Below are positions 15,000-22,907 of a stretch of DNA of 48,030 nucleotides, in pieces. Location: positions 1 to 48,030 of the IMG/VR virus record IMGVR_UViG_3300022074_000079; one strand, 5' to 3'. How positions within the stretch are numbered: the first letter of the stretch is position 1; each line of letters opens with the position of its first letter. The DNA comes from a virus. The notes under the pieces were generated by a model that had not been told where the DNA came from, did no database searches, and saw only the letters and a program-made list of their open reading frames with translations. Position numbers and translations under genes: made by a program.

Positions 15000-15458
15000 A
15001 TGGAAAAAGAAAAAAATACATCTCGTGCGAGCCAAACACGGTCAAAGTCTGAAAGACCAAAAGTGTGGGTTCCACCATCATCTCTAGATGCACCCCCTGC
15101 GCCTGATGGATTCAGGTACAGATGGATAAGAGCCGAAGTAGGAGGCTTTCAAGATACGAAAAACGTAACTGGACGATTAAGAGAAGGTTATGAATTAGTT
15201 CGTGCCGAGGAAGTTGAAAATGCAGGTGACTATCCAGTTCTCGAAGACGGGAAATACAAGGGAGTGATTGGGGTTGGCGGCCTTCTACTTGCGAAGGTAC
15301 CGATCGAGATCGCGCAGCAACGTCAAGACTATATGACTAATCGTCATAAAGACAGAAGCGAAGCAGTAGCAAACGATCTTATGAAGGAGCAGGATAGTAG
15401 AATGCCTATCAACGTTGATAGACAATCTCGTGTAACCTTCGGTGGTACAAAGAAATAA
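15000..15458 (+). CDS. Head-region protein of unknown function, 152 aa
   Basis: A conserved core begins PDGFRYRWIRAEVGGFQDTK (about 35-54), then LREGYELVRAEE and GVIGVGGLLLAKVPIEI; the C-terminus is charged and helical. I recall this gene between scaffold and capsid genes in many phages, without assigned function; a minor head or assembly protein is likely. GC content is higher than in flanking genes. The start lies 2 bases after the scaffold stop, with GGAGG just inside the scaffold end. Confidence 0.85.
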   Translation: MEKEKNTSRASQTRSKSERPKVWVPPSSLDAPPAPDGFRYRWIRAEVGGFQDTKNVTGRLREGYELVRAEEVENAGDYPVLEDGKYKGVIGVGGLLLAKVPIEIAQQRQDYMTNRHKDRSEAVANDLMKEQDSRMPINVDRQSRVTFGGTKK

Positions 15459-15503
15459 AATTATTTCGTGGGTTAATCCCTATCATCGATTTAACGTTAA
15501 TCA

Positions 15504-15521
15504 GTCTATGGCAACATAGAC
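15504..15521 (+). promoter_or_regulatory. GNRA-loop hairpin ahead of a head gene
   Basis: GTCTATG (15504-15510) and CATAGAC (15515-15521) are exact reverse complements closed by a GCAA tetraloop, ending 2-3 bases before AAGGAG, the ribosome site for the gene at 15537. A stable tetraloop hairpin just upstream of a strongly expressed structural gene could protect the transcript or mark a processing point. It has no T run, so it is not a terminator. Confidence 0.5.
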
Positions 15522-15536
15522 ACAAGGAGAAACAAC

Positions 15537-16100
15537 ATGGCAAATAAAAACGGACAAGGTTTTGGACTTATTCCTGCTGGTATGCTCGGACAAACTCCGG
15601 CTACTCAAGGCTTAGGTAAATACAAAATCGATGCTGGTTATGCTACTACGATCTACAATGGTGGAGCTGTAGCTTCTGCTGCTGGTTATATTGTTGACGG
15701 TCAAACGACCGATGCGCCTATCATAGGTGTATTAAATGGAATCTTCTACAACGCGGCGACAACTTTGAAGCCGACGTTCGCGAATTTCTATACACAAGTA
15801 ACTCCAGCGAACTCAGAAGATATAGACGCTTTTGTATTCGATAGCCCAACACAGCAATATGTTGTAGCAACGGACGACGCAGTAACCCAAGCGGGTTTTC
15901 TAGAAACGTACGACATGAACACTTCAGCTGGTAGCGATATCACTGGTAAGTCTTCAGCTACATTAGATATCGGTGATACAAGTGCGGACTCAGCCACTTT
16001 CAGACTCTTAAGAGTTGCAGAAGATCCAGAGAACGAGGATATTACTGCAGCAAGATGTTCTGTGGTCGTTGTTCCAAACTTGATTGAACTACAATCATAA
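15537..16100 (+). CDS. Head decoration/structural protein candidate, 187 aa
   Basis: A beta-rich, Ala/Thr/Asp-rich protein opening MANKNGQGFGLIPAGMLGQ. It has VDGQTTDAPIIGVLNGIFY in the middle and few charged helices. I recall this opening from proteins encoded just before the major capsid protein in marine phages, where they are probably cement or decoration proteins. Strong ribosome site AAGGAG. It lies 21 bases before the capsid gene and probably shares its transcript. Codon use is more GC-rich than average here, as expected for a highly expressed gene. Confidence 0.82.
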   Translation: MANKNGQGFGLIPAGMLGQTPATQGLGKYKIDAGYATTIYNGGAVASAAGYIVDGQTTDAPIIGVLNGIFYNAATTLKPTFANFYTQVTPANSEDIDAFVFDSPTQQYVVATDDAVTQAGFLETYDMNTSAGSDITGKSSATLDIGDTSADSATFRLLRVAEDPENEDITAARCSVVVVPNLIELQS

Positions 16101-16121
16101 TAGGAGAATAGGAGATAAATT

Positions 16122-17024
16122 ATGGCAATATCAAGAAGTCAACTAGTTAAAGAACTAGAGCCAGGATTGAATGCACTATTCGGCCTGGAATACAAAAGGT
16201 ATGAAAATCAGCATGCTGAGATTTATACTGCAGAAAACAGTGACAGAGCTTTTGAAGAAGAAGTAATGTTATCTGGTTTCGCAAACGCGCAAGTAAAAGC
16301 AGAAGGTAGCGGAGTCTCTTTTGACGAAGCACAAGAAACTTTTACAGCGAGATACACTCACGAGACCGTAGCTCTAGCGTTCGCTATCACAGAAGAAGCT
16401 ATCGAAGATAATCTCTACGATAGACTAGCTTCTAGATACACGAAAGCTTTAGCAAGATCTATGAGTAACGCTAAACAAGTAAAAGCAGTTGAACCTTTAA
16501 TCAACGGTTTTGGAACTTTCAAAACTGGAGATGGAGTTGCTTTATTTAGTGGTTCTCACCCGACAGTAGCAGGAACGTTTTCAAACACGTTAGCTACAGC
16601 GGCGGATCTTAACGAAACTTCATTAGAACAGTCGATGATTGACATCGCGGCTATGACTGATGAAAGAGGTCTAAGAGTTGCAGCAAGAGGAGTAAAAATG
16701 ATTATTCCTTCGAAGCTTCAGTTTACAGCTGAGAGATTGATGAAATCTCAAGGTAGAACTGGAACAGCTGACAATGATATCAATGCAATCGTATCAATGG
16801 GTATGGTTCCTCAAGGTTATAGAGTGAACAACTACCTAACAGATGACGATGCGTTCTATATCTTGACAGACGTGCCAAATGGCATGAAAATGTTCAACAG
16901 AGCTCCATTAAACACTGCAATGGAAGGTGATTTCGACACTGGCAACGTAAGATACAAAGCTAGAGAAAGATACTCATTTGGAGTATCAGACCCTAGAGGT
17001 ATTTTCGCGTCACCAGGTGCGTAA
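16122..17024 (+). CDS. Major capsid protein (HK97 fold, Mu gpT-like)
   Basis: 300 aa. Features include an E-loop region around FEEEVMLSGFANAQVK, a central FSGSHPTVAGTFSN (about 147-160), KMIIPSKLQFTAERLMKS, YILTDVPNGMKMF and the C-terminal ERYSFGVSDPRGIFASPGA. This layout matches the Mu gpT-like branch of HK97-fold capsid proteins. There is no N-terminal delta-domain extension, consistent with a separate scaffold gene. Ribosome site AGGAG, followed directly by a strong terminator, as expected for the most abundant late product. Confidence 0.9.
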   Translation: MAISRSQLVKELEPGLNALFGLEYKRYENQHAEIYTAENSDRAFEEEVMLSGFANAQVKAEGSGVSFDEAQETFTARYTHETVALAFAITEEAIEDNLYDRLASRYTKALARSMSNAKQVKAVEPLINGFGTFKTGDGVALFSGSHPTVAGTFSNTLATAADLNETSLEQSMIDIAAMTDERGLRVAARGVKMIIPSKLQFTAERLMKSQGRTGTADNDINAIVSMGMVPQGYRVNNYLTDDDAFYILTDVPNGMKMFNRAPLNTAMEGDFDTGNVRYKARERYSFGVSDPRGIFASPGA

Positions 17025-17036
17025 TAACTAATTAAG

Positions 17037-17063
17037 AAGGGGGCTTTCGGGCCCCCTTTTTTT
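17037..17063 (+). terminator. Rho-independent terminator after the capsid gene
   Basis: AAGGGGGC (17037-17044) pairs perfectly with GCCCCCTT (17051-17058) around loop TTTCGG, and the right arm runs into seven T residues (17057-17063). It lies 12 bases after the capsid stop. This is the strongest terminator seen in the window. Confidence 0.92.
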
Positions 17064-17083
17064 ATGGTAGAAAGAAGAGAATC

Positions 17084-17344
17084 ATGAAAACATTTCGCGT
17101 ACAGATAAGAGCATATGGTTACTATGCTGACTTCGAGCTTGCATCCGAAGACAGTTCAGAAGCCTTTGAAAATGCACTAGTTGACAAGCTAGGAAAAAAT
17201 GCTATAAAATGGGAGAAAGATGGATTTATAAGTAAATCTAAATTATGGCTAACTTATGAGGAGATCATAAATGCAAACGCAAGTAAGGGACCTTTACAAA
17301 GCGAAGAGAGGTCTGGAGACAGAATGGGCGGTGCACCAGCGTGA
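17084..17344 (+). CDS. Small hypothetical protein, 86 aa
   Basis: It opens MKTFRVQIRAYGYYADFELA, a likely beta hairpin, then a helix SSEAFENALVDKL and a more polar tail. GAAAGAAGAG precedes the ATG. The last 24 codons overlap the next gene in a different frame (74 bases), and that gene has its own strong ribosome site within this one. Role unknown. Confidence 0.75.
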   Translation: MKTFRVQIRAYGYYADFELASEDSSEAFENALVDKLGKNAIKWEKDGFISKSKLWLTYEEIINANASKGPLQSEERSGDRMGGAPA

Positions 17345-17489
17345 TAACCAAAGATACACTTTGGATATGGTCAGGATTGACAATAAAATTAGAGAAGTTG
17401 TCAATCAGATTAAACAAGAAGAAGCTAAAGTAGCTAATCTTGTCAATAAAATCGAAGACGCTGCACCCGAAGTTTCAGTAGCTACTTAG
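17271..17489 (+). CDS. Small coiled-coil protein, 72 aa
   Basis: Starts after GAGGAGATCATAA, an excellent ribosome site, inside the preceding gene. Residues 20-60 form one long helix with regular hydrophobic spacing (MVRIDNKIREVVNQIKQEEA), so a coiled coil is likely. Function unknown. It is followed by a 157-base region with a promoter and hairpin. Confidence 0.8.
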   Translation: MQTQVRDLYKAKRGLETEWAVHQRDNQRYTLDMVRIDNKIREVVNQIKQEEAKVANLVNKIEDAAPEVSVAT

Positions 17490-17532
17490 TCAAAGCTACA
17501 TCGCTGAAAACGTACTTTCACTACGCAATCTC

Positions 17533-17561
17533 TTGCACTCTACTATAATCTACTATATAAA
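17533..17561 (+). promoter_or_regulatory. Late-region promoter TTGCAC-17-TATAAA
   Basis: TTGCAC (17533-17538), 17 bases, TATAAA (17556-17561) is a good host-type promoter in the only gene-free stretch between capsid and decoration genes. It would drive the gene at 17647 and perhaps those beyond. Confidence 0.55.
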
Positions 17562-17582
17562 ATACCCACTATACAATTTAAA

Positions 17583-17623
17583 GATCATAGACGCGTATAG
17601 TCGACGGCCTAGAGACTATGATC
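17583..17623 (+). promoter_or_regulatory. 5' leader with mutually exclusive hairpins
   Basis: GATCATAG (17583-17590) pairs with CTATGATC (17616-17623). Inside, ATAGTC (17597-17602) can instead pair with GACTAT (17614-17619), so the two stems exclude each other. The ribosome site AGGAGGA (17633-17639) follows within 10 bases. A leader that switches or protects the mRNA of the gene at 17647 is plausible. The remaining bases of 17490-17646 are AT-rich with no gene seen. Confidence 0.45.
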
Positions 17624-17646
17624 GTATAAACTAGGAGGATATAAAT

Positions 17647-18165
17647 ATGGCAAAAACAACGTTTTCAGGACCGGTGATTTCCAAAAATGGATTTCAAAAC
17701 TTCGGACCTGGCATGACAGTTAGCTTAACAGCTGACACAACTTTGACAGTTGCTACACACGCAGGTAAGATCTTACTTACAAATGATGCTGACGGTAAAT
17801 TTACTTTACCAAGTATCAATGTAAATAGTAACGGTGCTACTGCAGGTGATACCGACTTCAATAACTTAAACAACATTGGTGCAACTTTTCACTTTTTTGT
17901 GGAAACAGCTGCAACTGATATGGACATCTTAACAGATGGTACTGACAAATTTAAAGGCGGTATCATGATAGCTGTAGATGATGGCTCTAAAAAAGCTTTC
18001 ATACCAGGTGCATCTAACGATGTTATAACTATGAATGGTTCTACAAAAGGTGGAATCGTTGGTAGTGTCGTATCTTTCACAGCGATTGATACAGCTACAT
18101 ATTTGGTTCACAATTCTTTATTGCTTGGATCAGGTACAATAGTAACACCATACGCAGACGCGTAA
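17647..18165 (+). CDS. Structural (decoration-like) protein, 172 aa
   Basis: A beta-rich protein starting MAKTTFSGPVISKNGFQNFG and filled with Thr, Asp, Gly and Ala; no helices or membrane spans of note. I recall the KTTFSGPV opening in head or tail structural proteins of marine phages. It has its own promoter, a hairpin leader, an excellent ribosome site (AGGAGGA) and a terminator-like hairpin after it, so it looks like a separately controlled, highly made virion protein. Confidence 0.8.
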   Translation: MAKTTFSGPVISKNGFQNFGPGMTVSLTADTTLTVATHAGKILLTNDADGKFTLPSINVNSNGATAGDTDFNNLNNIGATFHFFVETAATDMDILTDGTDKFKGGIMIAVDDGSKKAFIPGASNDVITMNGSTKGGIVGSVVSFTAIDTATYLVHNSLLLGSGTIVTPYADA

Positions 18166-18179
18166 TAATAAATAACTCG

Positions 18180-18206
18180 GAGCGCCTGGTAATGCAGGCG
18201 CTCTTT
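18180..18206 (+). terminator. Terminator-like hairpin
   Basis: GAGCGCCTG (18180-18188) pairs perfectly with CAGGCGCTC (18195-18203), loop GTAATG, followed by only three T residues and AAAA. It separates the gene at 17647 from that at 18227. The short T run suggests partial termination or an mRNA 3'-end stabiliser. Confidence 0.7.
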
Positions 18207-18226
18207 AAAATGAGGAGGAAAAACAC

Positions 18227-18634
18227 ATGGCGGATACAGTATTAAATACTACAGTATTTGACGGAGCAAAAAGACTTATAACTCACTACAACGTAGTTTC
18301 TGATAGTTCAGGAGGCACAACTAAAATTGTTGATGTTTCTGGATTATCTACAAACCCAGCAACAGGCGCAGCTTGTTCTAAAGTTAGACTTGTAAAAGTT
18401 AGTTGTAACGTTTCAGTAACAGCACCAGTTGATGCACTCAGAATGCAATGGGATGCTGACACAGATGTTGTATTTCAAACTTTAAATGGCGAAATGGAAT
18501 ATGACTATTCTAGTTTTGGTGGTTTAAAAAATACTGATGCTACCGGAGTAACTGGAGATGTAAATATAGTTCTACCTGCTTGTACCGACGGAGATAGTGG
18601 TACAGTAGTTTGTGAGTGGTTAAAGATTTACTAG
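18227..18634 (+). CDS. Structural protein, beta-rich, 135 aa
   Basis: Opens MADTVLNTTVFDGAKRLITH; the rest alternates hydrophobic and Thr/Asp/Ser residues, typical of small virion beta-sandwich proteins. Two Cys near the end (LPACTDGDSGTVVCEW). Strong ribosome site GAGGAGGAAAAACAC. It lies between a terminator-like hairpin and the adaptor genes. I recall such proteins as unassigned virion components. Confidence 0.8.
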   Translation: MADTVLNTTVFDGAKRLITHYNVVSDSSGGTTKIVDVSGLSTNPATGAACSKVRLVKVSCNVSVTAPVDALRMQWDADTDVVFQTLNGEMEYDYSSFGGLKNTDATGVTGDVNIVLPACTDGDSGTVVCEWLKIY

Positions 18635-18642
18635 GAGTTTAA

Positions 18643-19395
18643 ATGGCTAATACTACTTCAGGAACAGCTACGTTCGACAAAACTTTTGCTATTGATGAAA
18701 TAGTAGAGGAATCTTTTGAACGTATTGGATTACAGAACGTAGCCGGTTACCAATTAAAATCAGCAAGAAGATCTCTTAATATTTTGTTTCAAGAATGGGG
18801 AAACAGAGGTATTCACTATTGGGAAATAGATGAGACTAATATAGATCTGATAGAAGGACAATCAGACTATGATTTTTTTAGATCTAGCGATGATGGCACA
18901 AGTGCAACAACTACGCCTTCAAACGGTGTCTACGGAATGTCTGATGTTTTAGAAGCACAACTAAGAGCAAATAGAACACAAACAACACAAGCAGATTCAC
19001 CTATGACAAAAGTAGATAGATCTACTTATGCTGCTTTTTCAAACAAGCTATCAAAAGGAACACCTAATCAATATTGGGTAGAGAGGTTTATAGACAAAGT
19101 TAGAATACATATTTATCCAACACCAGATTCAACGAATGCATCAAAAGATATGCACTTTTATTACATTAAAAGAATACAAGATGTAGGTGACTATACAAAT
19201 GCAACAGACGTACCATTTAGATTCGTGCCTTGCATGGTATCAGGACTATCTTATTATTTAGCACAAAAATATAAACCAGAATTAATTCAAGCTATGAAAC
19301 TAGTTTATGAAGATGAATTAGCTAGAGCATTAGCGGAGGATGGGTCAGCTTCAAGCACATATATTACGCCTAAAGCTTATTACCCAGGAACATAA
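18643..19395 (+). CDS. Head-tail adaptor protein, P22 gp4-like
   Basis: 250 aa. The helical front AIDEIVEESFERIGLQNVAG then LKSARRSLNILFQEWGNRGI (about 40-60) is the signature of the P22 gp4-type tail accessory/adaptor family, which binds below the portal and closes the head after packaging. A beta-rich middle and the C-terminal helix LVYEDELARALAEDG fit the family. GGAG precedes the ATG and its last base starts the next gene (TAATG). This protein argues for a short-tailed virion. Confidence 0.85.
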   Translation: MANTTSGTATFDKTFAIDEIVEESFERIGLQNVAGYQLKSARRSLNILFQEWGNRGIHYWEIDETNIDLIEGQSDYDFFRSSDDGTSATTTPSNGVYGMSDVLEAQLRANRTQTTQADSPMTKVDRSTYAAFSNKLSKGTPNQYWVERFIDKVRIHIYPTPDSTNASKDMHFYYIKRIQDVGDYTNATDVPFRFVPCMVSGLSYYLAQKYKPELIQAMKLVYEDELARALAEDGSASSTYITPKAYYPGT

Positions 19396-20021
19396 TGGCA
19401 AAATTTGCAACAGGTAAATATGCAAGAGCTATATCAGATAGATCAGGATTAGAGTTTCCATATACAGAAATGGTTAGAGAATGGAATGGTTCTTTTGTTC
19501 ATGTATCTGAATTTGAACCAAAACAGCCACAATTAGAACCAAAACCAATGAACGGAGACGCTATTTCTTTAAGAAATATTAGACCAGATAGAGAGGCTCC
19601 TGCAGTTTTAGGTATGATACCAGAAAATGGTTTTGAAACTTATGCATCAGGATCTAGAGTTATTAATGTTTCTTTTCCTGGACACGGTTTAACAAACGGA
19701 ACAACATATAGATTCAGAGGTCAACCCACTACAGCTCCAGGAACAGGAACGCCTCCTGATCCGGTAACAGGTGTTAATGGTAACTCTGTTTTTGCGTTTT
19801 CAAATCCACAAGATTTTGATGGCATAACAGGATCTAACATAGCTAAGGCAGTAGGCTACGCTATAACAACAGGTCTGTATGTTGATGATGCTAGAAACAC
19901 AAGTGACTATTCCGTTGCTAATTTTTTTCATTTTACAGTCGATACAGATACTGCTACAAAGGGTGGAGTATCAGGAGGAGGAATAGGATGTTCAGTTGGA
20001 CCCATTACATTGAGTGCATAA
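19395..20021 (+). CDS. Virion structural protein with conserved FATGKYA start, 208 aa
   Basis: The N-terminal 55 residues (FATGKYARAISDRSGLEFPY, then MVREWNGSFVH) are a recurring module I recall from marine phage genes placed next to gp4-like adaptors. The rest is a Gly/Thr/Pro-rich beta region with NVSFPGHGLTNGTTYRF. It could be a head-tail connection or fibre-attachment protein; no catalytic motif. A hidden small gene starts within its 3' end (19988). Confidence 0.82.
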   Translation: MAKFATGKYARAISDRSGLEFPYTEMVREWNGSFVHVSEFEPKQPQLEPKPMNGDAISLRNIRPDREAPAVLGMIPENGFETYASGSRVINVSFPGHGLTNGTTYRFRGQPTTAPGTGTPPDPVTGVNGNSVFAFSNPQDFDGITGSNIAKAVGYAITTGLYVDDARNTSDYSVANFFHFTVDTDTATKGGVSGGGIGCSVGPITLSA

Positions 20022-20107
20022 AAATTTTTTGGTTTAGATTAAGAAAAAAACAACATTGTTGGATTCACGATAGCTACACTGTTAGCTGTGAGTTCTGTAA
20101 AAGGATA
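19988..20107 (+). CDS. Small Cys-rich protein, 39 aa
   Basis: The ATG has AGGAGG (19973-19978) 9 bases upstream, a textbook ribosome site, although this lies inside the previous gene. The peptide has a basic aromatic centre (KIFWFRLRKK) and then HCWIHDSYTVSCEFCKG, with three Cys and two His that could hold a zinc ion. It fills most of the gap between 20021 and 20116. I think it is a real gene; its role is unknown. Confidence 0.55.
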
Positions 20108-20115
20108 GCAGCATA

Positions 20116-20829
20116 ATGGCAGGAATAAGTTATTCAGGATTAGTTACACAAATTAGAAATTACACAGAAACAGATTCTAATGTGTTAACGACAGATATTT
20201 TAGAAAATATTATTTTAAATGCGCAATATAGAATTATGCGAGATATTCCTATCGATGCTGATAGGCAACAACAAGTTGCTAATTTTGTTGCCGGTCAAGA
20301 ATCAATAAATACACCCGCTGGAGCTCTTTTTATAAGAGGAATACAAGTTTACGATACAGCTGGAACAGAACTTACTGGAGCTAGCAGATGGTTAGAAAAA
20401 AAAGATTTTACATATTTACAAGAATATCAAGATGTTACGGGCACATCAGCTGCTCAAGGAAAACCTAAGTATTATGCTATGTATGGTGGAGCTACTGGAG
20501 ACGCTGAAACTAACTCTGGAAGAATTATAGTTGCTCCTGTGCCTAACACTACTTATAGATTCAAAGTGCATTTTAATAAGATGCCGGCTACTTTGGCCTC
20601 AGATAATACTACTAATTATATTAGTATGAACTTCCCAAATGGCTTATTATATTGCTGTTTAGCAGAGACTTATGGCTTTTTAAAAGGCCCCGCAGATATG
20701 TTGACATTATACGAGCAAAAGTATAAACAAGAAGTACAGAAGTTTGCTAATGAGCAAGTTGGAAGACGAAGAAGAGACGACTATACTGACGGCACAGTTA
20801 GAATACCAATTAACTCAGCAAACCCATAG
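20116..20829 (+). CDS. Second adaptor/tail-connector protein, 237 aa
   Basis: The front half, SYSGLVTQIRNYTETDSNVL then DILENIILNAQYRIMRDIPI (about 25-45), matches a phage adaptor-type family with helices that recognise N-terminal beta-lined aggregates of tail proteins. A beta region (YYAMYGG, RIIVAPVPNTTYRFKVHF) and a C-terminal helical part (YEQKYKQEVQKFANEQVGRR) follow. I recall similar proteins as SU10-type adaptors. AAGGA precedes the ATG. It most likely continues the head-tail junction begun by the gp4-like protein. Confidence 0.8.
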   Translation: MAGISYSGLVTQIRNYTETDSNVLTTDILENIILNAQYRIMRDIPIDADRQQQVANFVAGQESINTPAGALFIRGIQVYDTAGTELTGASRWLEKKDFTYLQEYQDVTGTSAAQGKPKYYAMYGGATGDAETNSGRIIVAPVPNTTYRFKVHFNKMPATLASDNTTNYISMNFPNGLLYCCLAETYGFLKGPADMLTLYEQKYKQEVQKFANEQVGRRRRDDYTDGTVRIPINSANP

Positions 20830-20839
20830 GAGATAAAAA

Positions 20840-21292
20840 ATGGCAATTACATCGGCAATATGTTCAACTTTTAAAAGAGATCTGTTAAAAGGAAAACACA
20901 GTTTTGAATCATCTGGTGGACATACTTTTAAAATAGCTTTATTTACTAGCTCAGCATCTTTAGGTGCGGCTACTACAGATTATTCTACTTCTAATGAAAT
21001 AACTAATTCATCAGGAACTGCTTACACAGCAGGTGGAGCTGCTTTAACAAATTCTGGAGTTTCTTTATCTTCAACAACAGCATTCACAGATTTTTCTGAT
21101 GTATCATTTACATCAGCTTCTTTCACAGCTAATGGTGCAATGATATACAACACGACAACAGATGGTGGTTCAAGTACTACTGACTCTGTTGCAATAATTG
21201 CATTTGGTGCTGATAAAACTGTAACCAGTGGGACTTTTACAATTCAATTTCCTACAGCAGACGCTTCTAACGCGATCATAAGACTAGCATAA
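20840..21292 (+). CDS. Virion structural protein, 150 aa
   Basis: It opens MAITSAICSTFKRDLLKGKH and consists mainly of Ser/Thr/Ala-rich beta strands (FKIALFTSSASLGAATTDYS; FTDFSDVSFTSASFTANGAM). This is a widespread phage virion family of unknown exact role, which I recall near tail fibre genes. Ribosome site AGGAG. It lies just before the repeat-built fibre protein. Confidence 0.82.
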   Translation: MAITSAICSTFKRDLLKGKHSFESSGGHTFKIALFTSSASLGAATTDYSTSNEITNSSGTAYTAGGAALTNSGVSLSSTTAFTDFSDVSFTSASFTANGAMIYNTTTDGGSSTTDSVAIIAFGADKTVTSGTFTIQFPTADASNAIIRLA

Positions 21293-21305
21293 GGAGGCCT
21301 TCCTT

Positions 21306-22898
21306 ATGGCATCAACCTGGGGCAATAATACTTGGGGCGCCAATACATGGCAATCTGAAGTAATAGCTGTTTCTTTAACAGGTCAATCTATAACATCATC
21401 AGTTGGTTCTGTAGACGCTTTTAACGAAGCTGGATGGGGATCAGATGGTTGGGGTGAAGACGGTTGGAGTGGAACTTTTACAGTAACTTTATCAGGTATT
21501 TCTTTTAGTGCATCTGTTGGAGAGTTAGGAGCTTTTGCAGAACAAGGCTGGGGTAGAGATGCATGGGGTGAAGAACCATGGGGTGAGAGTAATGATCCTG
21601 CTATTAACGTAACTGGTTTTGAAATTACATCTTCTTTAGGAACAGCAGACGGATTTAATATATCAGGTTGGGGTAGACAAGCATGGAATAACTCAGGATG
21701 GGGTGTTCAATATGCTCAAGAACTTGATGGAATATCCATGTCATCTTCCGTTGGATCTGTAGACGCTTTTGATACTACAACTGTTGAAGTTTCAATGCCT
21801 CAACAAATGGATGCACTACAAGGAAGTGCAACAGGTAATGCAGAAACTATAATTACTACAACAGGATTCTCCATAACTTCTTCACTTGGAAATGCTGACG
21901 GATTTAACTTTGCTGGTTGGGGTAGACAAGCTTGGGGTAATTCAGGATGGGGTGTTGCTTACACTGTAGAGGTTGGTGGAATATCTATATCATCATCTTT
22001 AGGCACTGTTGATGCAGGTGATATTCAACAAGTAGAATTAACAGGTCAATCTATAACTTCATCACTTGGAGAGATTTCTCCAGCGGATGCAATTGGTATA
22101 TCTTCACCTGGTGAAATAACATCAACTTTAGGTGAGATAACAAGTGTTGGAACTTTAGTTGGTTGGGGTAGAAATGGATGGGGTGAGGAACCTTATGGTT
22201 CATCTGTAAACAGTCTAGTAACTCCTACAGGTGTAAGTTCTAGCTTTAGTGTTGGATCAATAACTCCTGCGGATGTAATGGGTTTAACTGGTCAAGAAGC
22301 TACACCTAGTGTTGGTTCTTTAGTGCCTGGAGATGTGATGGGAGTAACTGGTCAAGAGTTTACGGTTAGTGTTGGCTCTTTAACAGTTGCTGATGCTGTA
22401 GTAGGACTAACTGGTCAAGAATCTACATCTAGTGTTGGATCTTTTGCTACAATACCTGATCAAGCTGTAGGTTTGGAATCTCAATCTATCTCATCTAGTC
22501 TAGGATCTGCTGTAATAACATCTAATCCTGTAATAATACCTACAGGTATATCTTCTACAATGTCTGTGGGATCAATAACTCCTGCTGATGTTATAGGAAT
22601 ATCAGGACAATCTATATCCTCTGCTGTAGGATCAATAACTCCTGCTGATACAATAATAGGTTTAGAGGGTCTATCTGGCACACTAACTCTTGGAAATATA
22701 ACAACAATTCCTATTTACTCAAATGTTGACACCGGCTCAAATAATACTTATAGTACACCGTCAACTGGATCGAATAATAGTTATTCTACTCCAAGTACAG
22801 GATCGAATGCTTCTTATAGCAATGTTTCCACTGGATCGAATGATACTTATTCTGATGTTGCAACGGGATCAAATACAAGTTATACTGACGCGGCATAG
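21306..22898 (+). CDS. Repeat-built tail fibre/adhesin-like protein, 530 aa
   Basis: Two repeat systems make up almost the whole protein. The first, of about 17-25 residues, centres on VTGQSITSSVGS/LTGQEATPSVGS and, in the first 300 residues, carries Trp-Gly modules (GWGRQAWGNSGWGV). The second is five exact-length 11-residue repeats of TGSNxxYSxxx at the C-terminus. No enzyme motif. The Gly/Ser/Thr/Trp content suits a beta-solenoid or extended fibre exposed on the virion. GGAGG precedes the start. It lies in the tail module, before another fibre-like protein. Confidence 0.85.
   Translation: MASTWGNNTWGANTWQSEVIAVSLTGQSITSSVGSVDAFNEAGWGSDGWGEDGWSGTFTVTLSGISFSASVGELGAFAEQGWGRDAWGEEPWGESNDPAINVTGFEITSSLGTADGFNISGWGRQAWNNSGWGVQYAQELDGISMSSSVGSVDAFDTTTVEVSMPQQMDALQGSATGNAETIITTTGFSITSSLGNADGFNFAGWGRQAWGNSGWGVAYTVEVGGISISSSLGTVDAGDIQQVELTGQSITSSLGEISPADAIGISSPGEITSTLGEITSVGTLVGWGRNGWGEEPYGSSVNSLVTPTGVSSSFSVGSITPADVMGLTGQEATPSVGSLVPGDVMGVTGQEFTVSVGSLTVADAVVGLTGQESTSSVGSFATIPDQAVGLESQSISSSLGSAVITSNPVIIPTGISSTMSVGSITPADVIGISGQSISSAVGSITPADTIIGLEGLSGTLTLGNITTIPIYSNVDTGSNNTYSTPSTGSNNSYSTPSTGSNASYSNVSTGSNDTYSDVATGSNTSYTDAA
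22731..22895 (+). repeat. Five 33-base tandem repeats coding TGSNxxYSxxx
   Basis: The last 55 codons of the fibre-like gene are five in-frame units of 11 residues: TGSNNTYSTPS, TGSNNSYSTPS, TGSNASYSNVS, TGSNDTYSDVA and TGSNTSYTDAA. The sequences drift from unit to unit, so the array is old or under diversifying selection, yet length is exact. Confidence 0.9.
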
Positions 22899-22907
22899 GA
22901 GAAAAAT

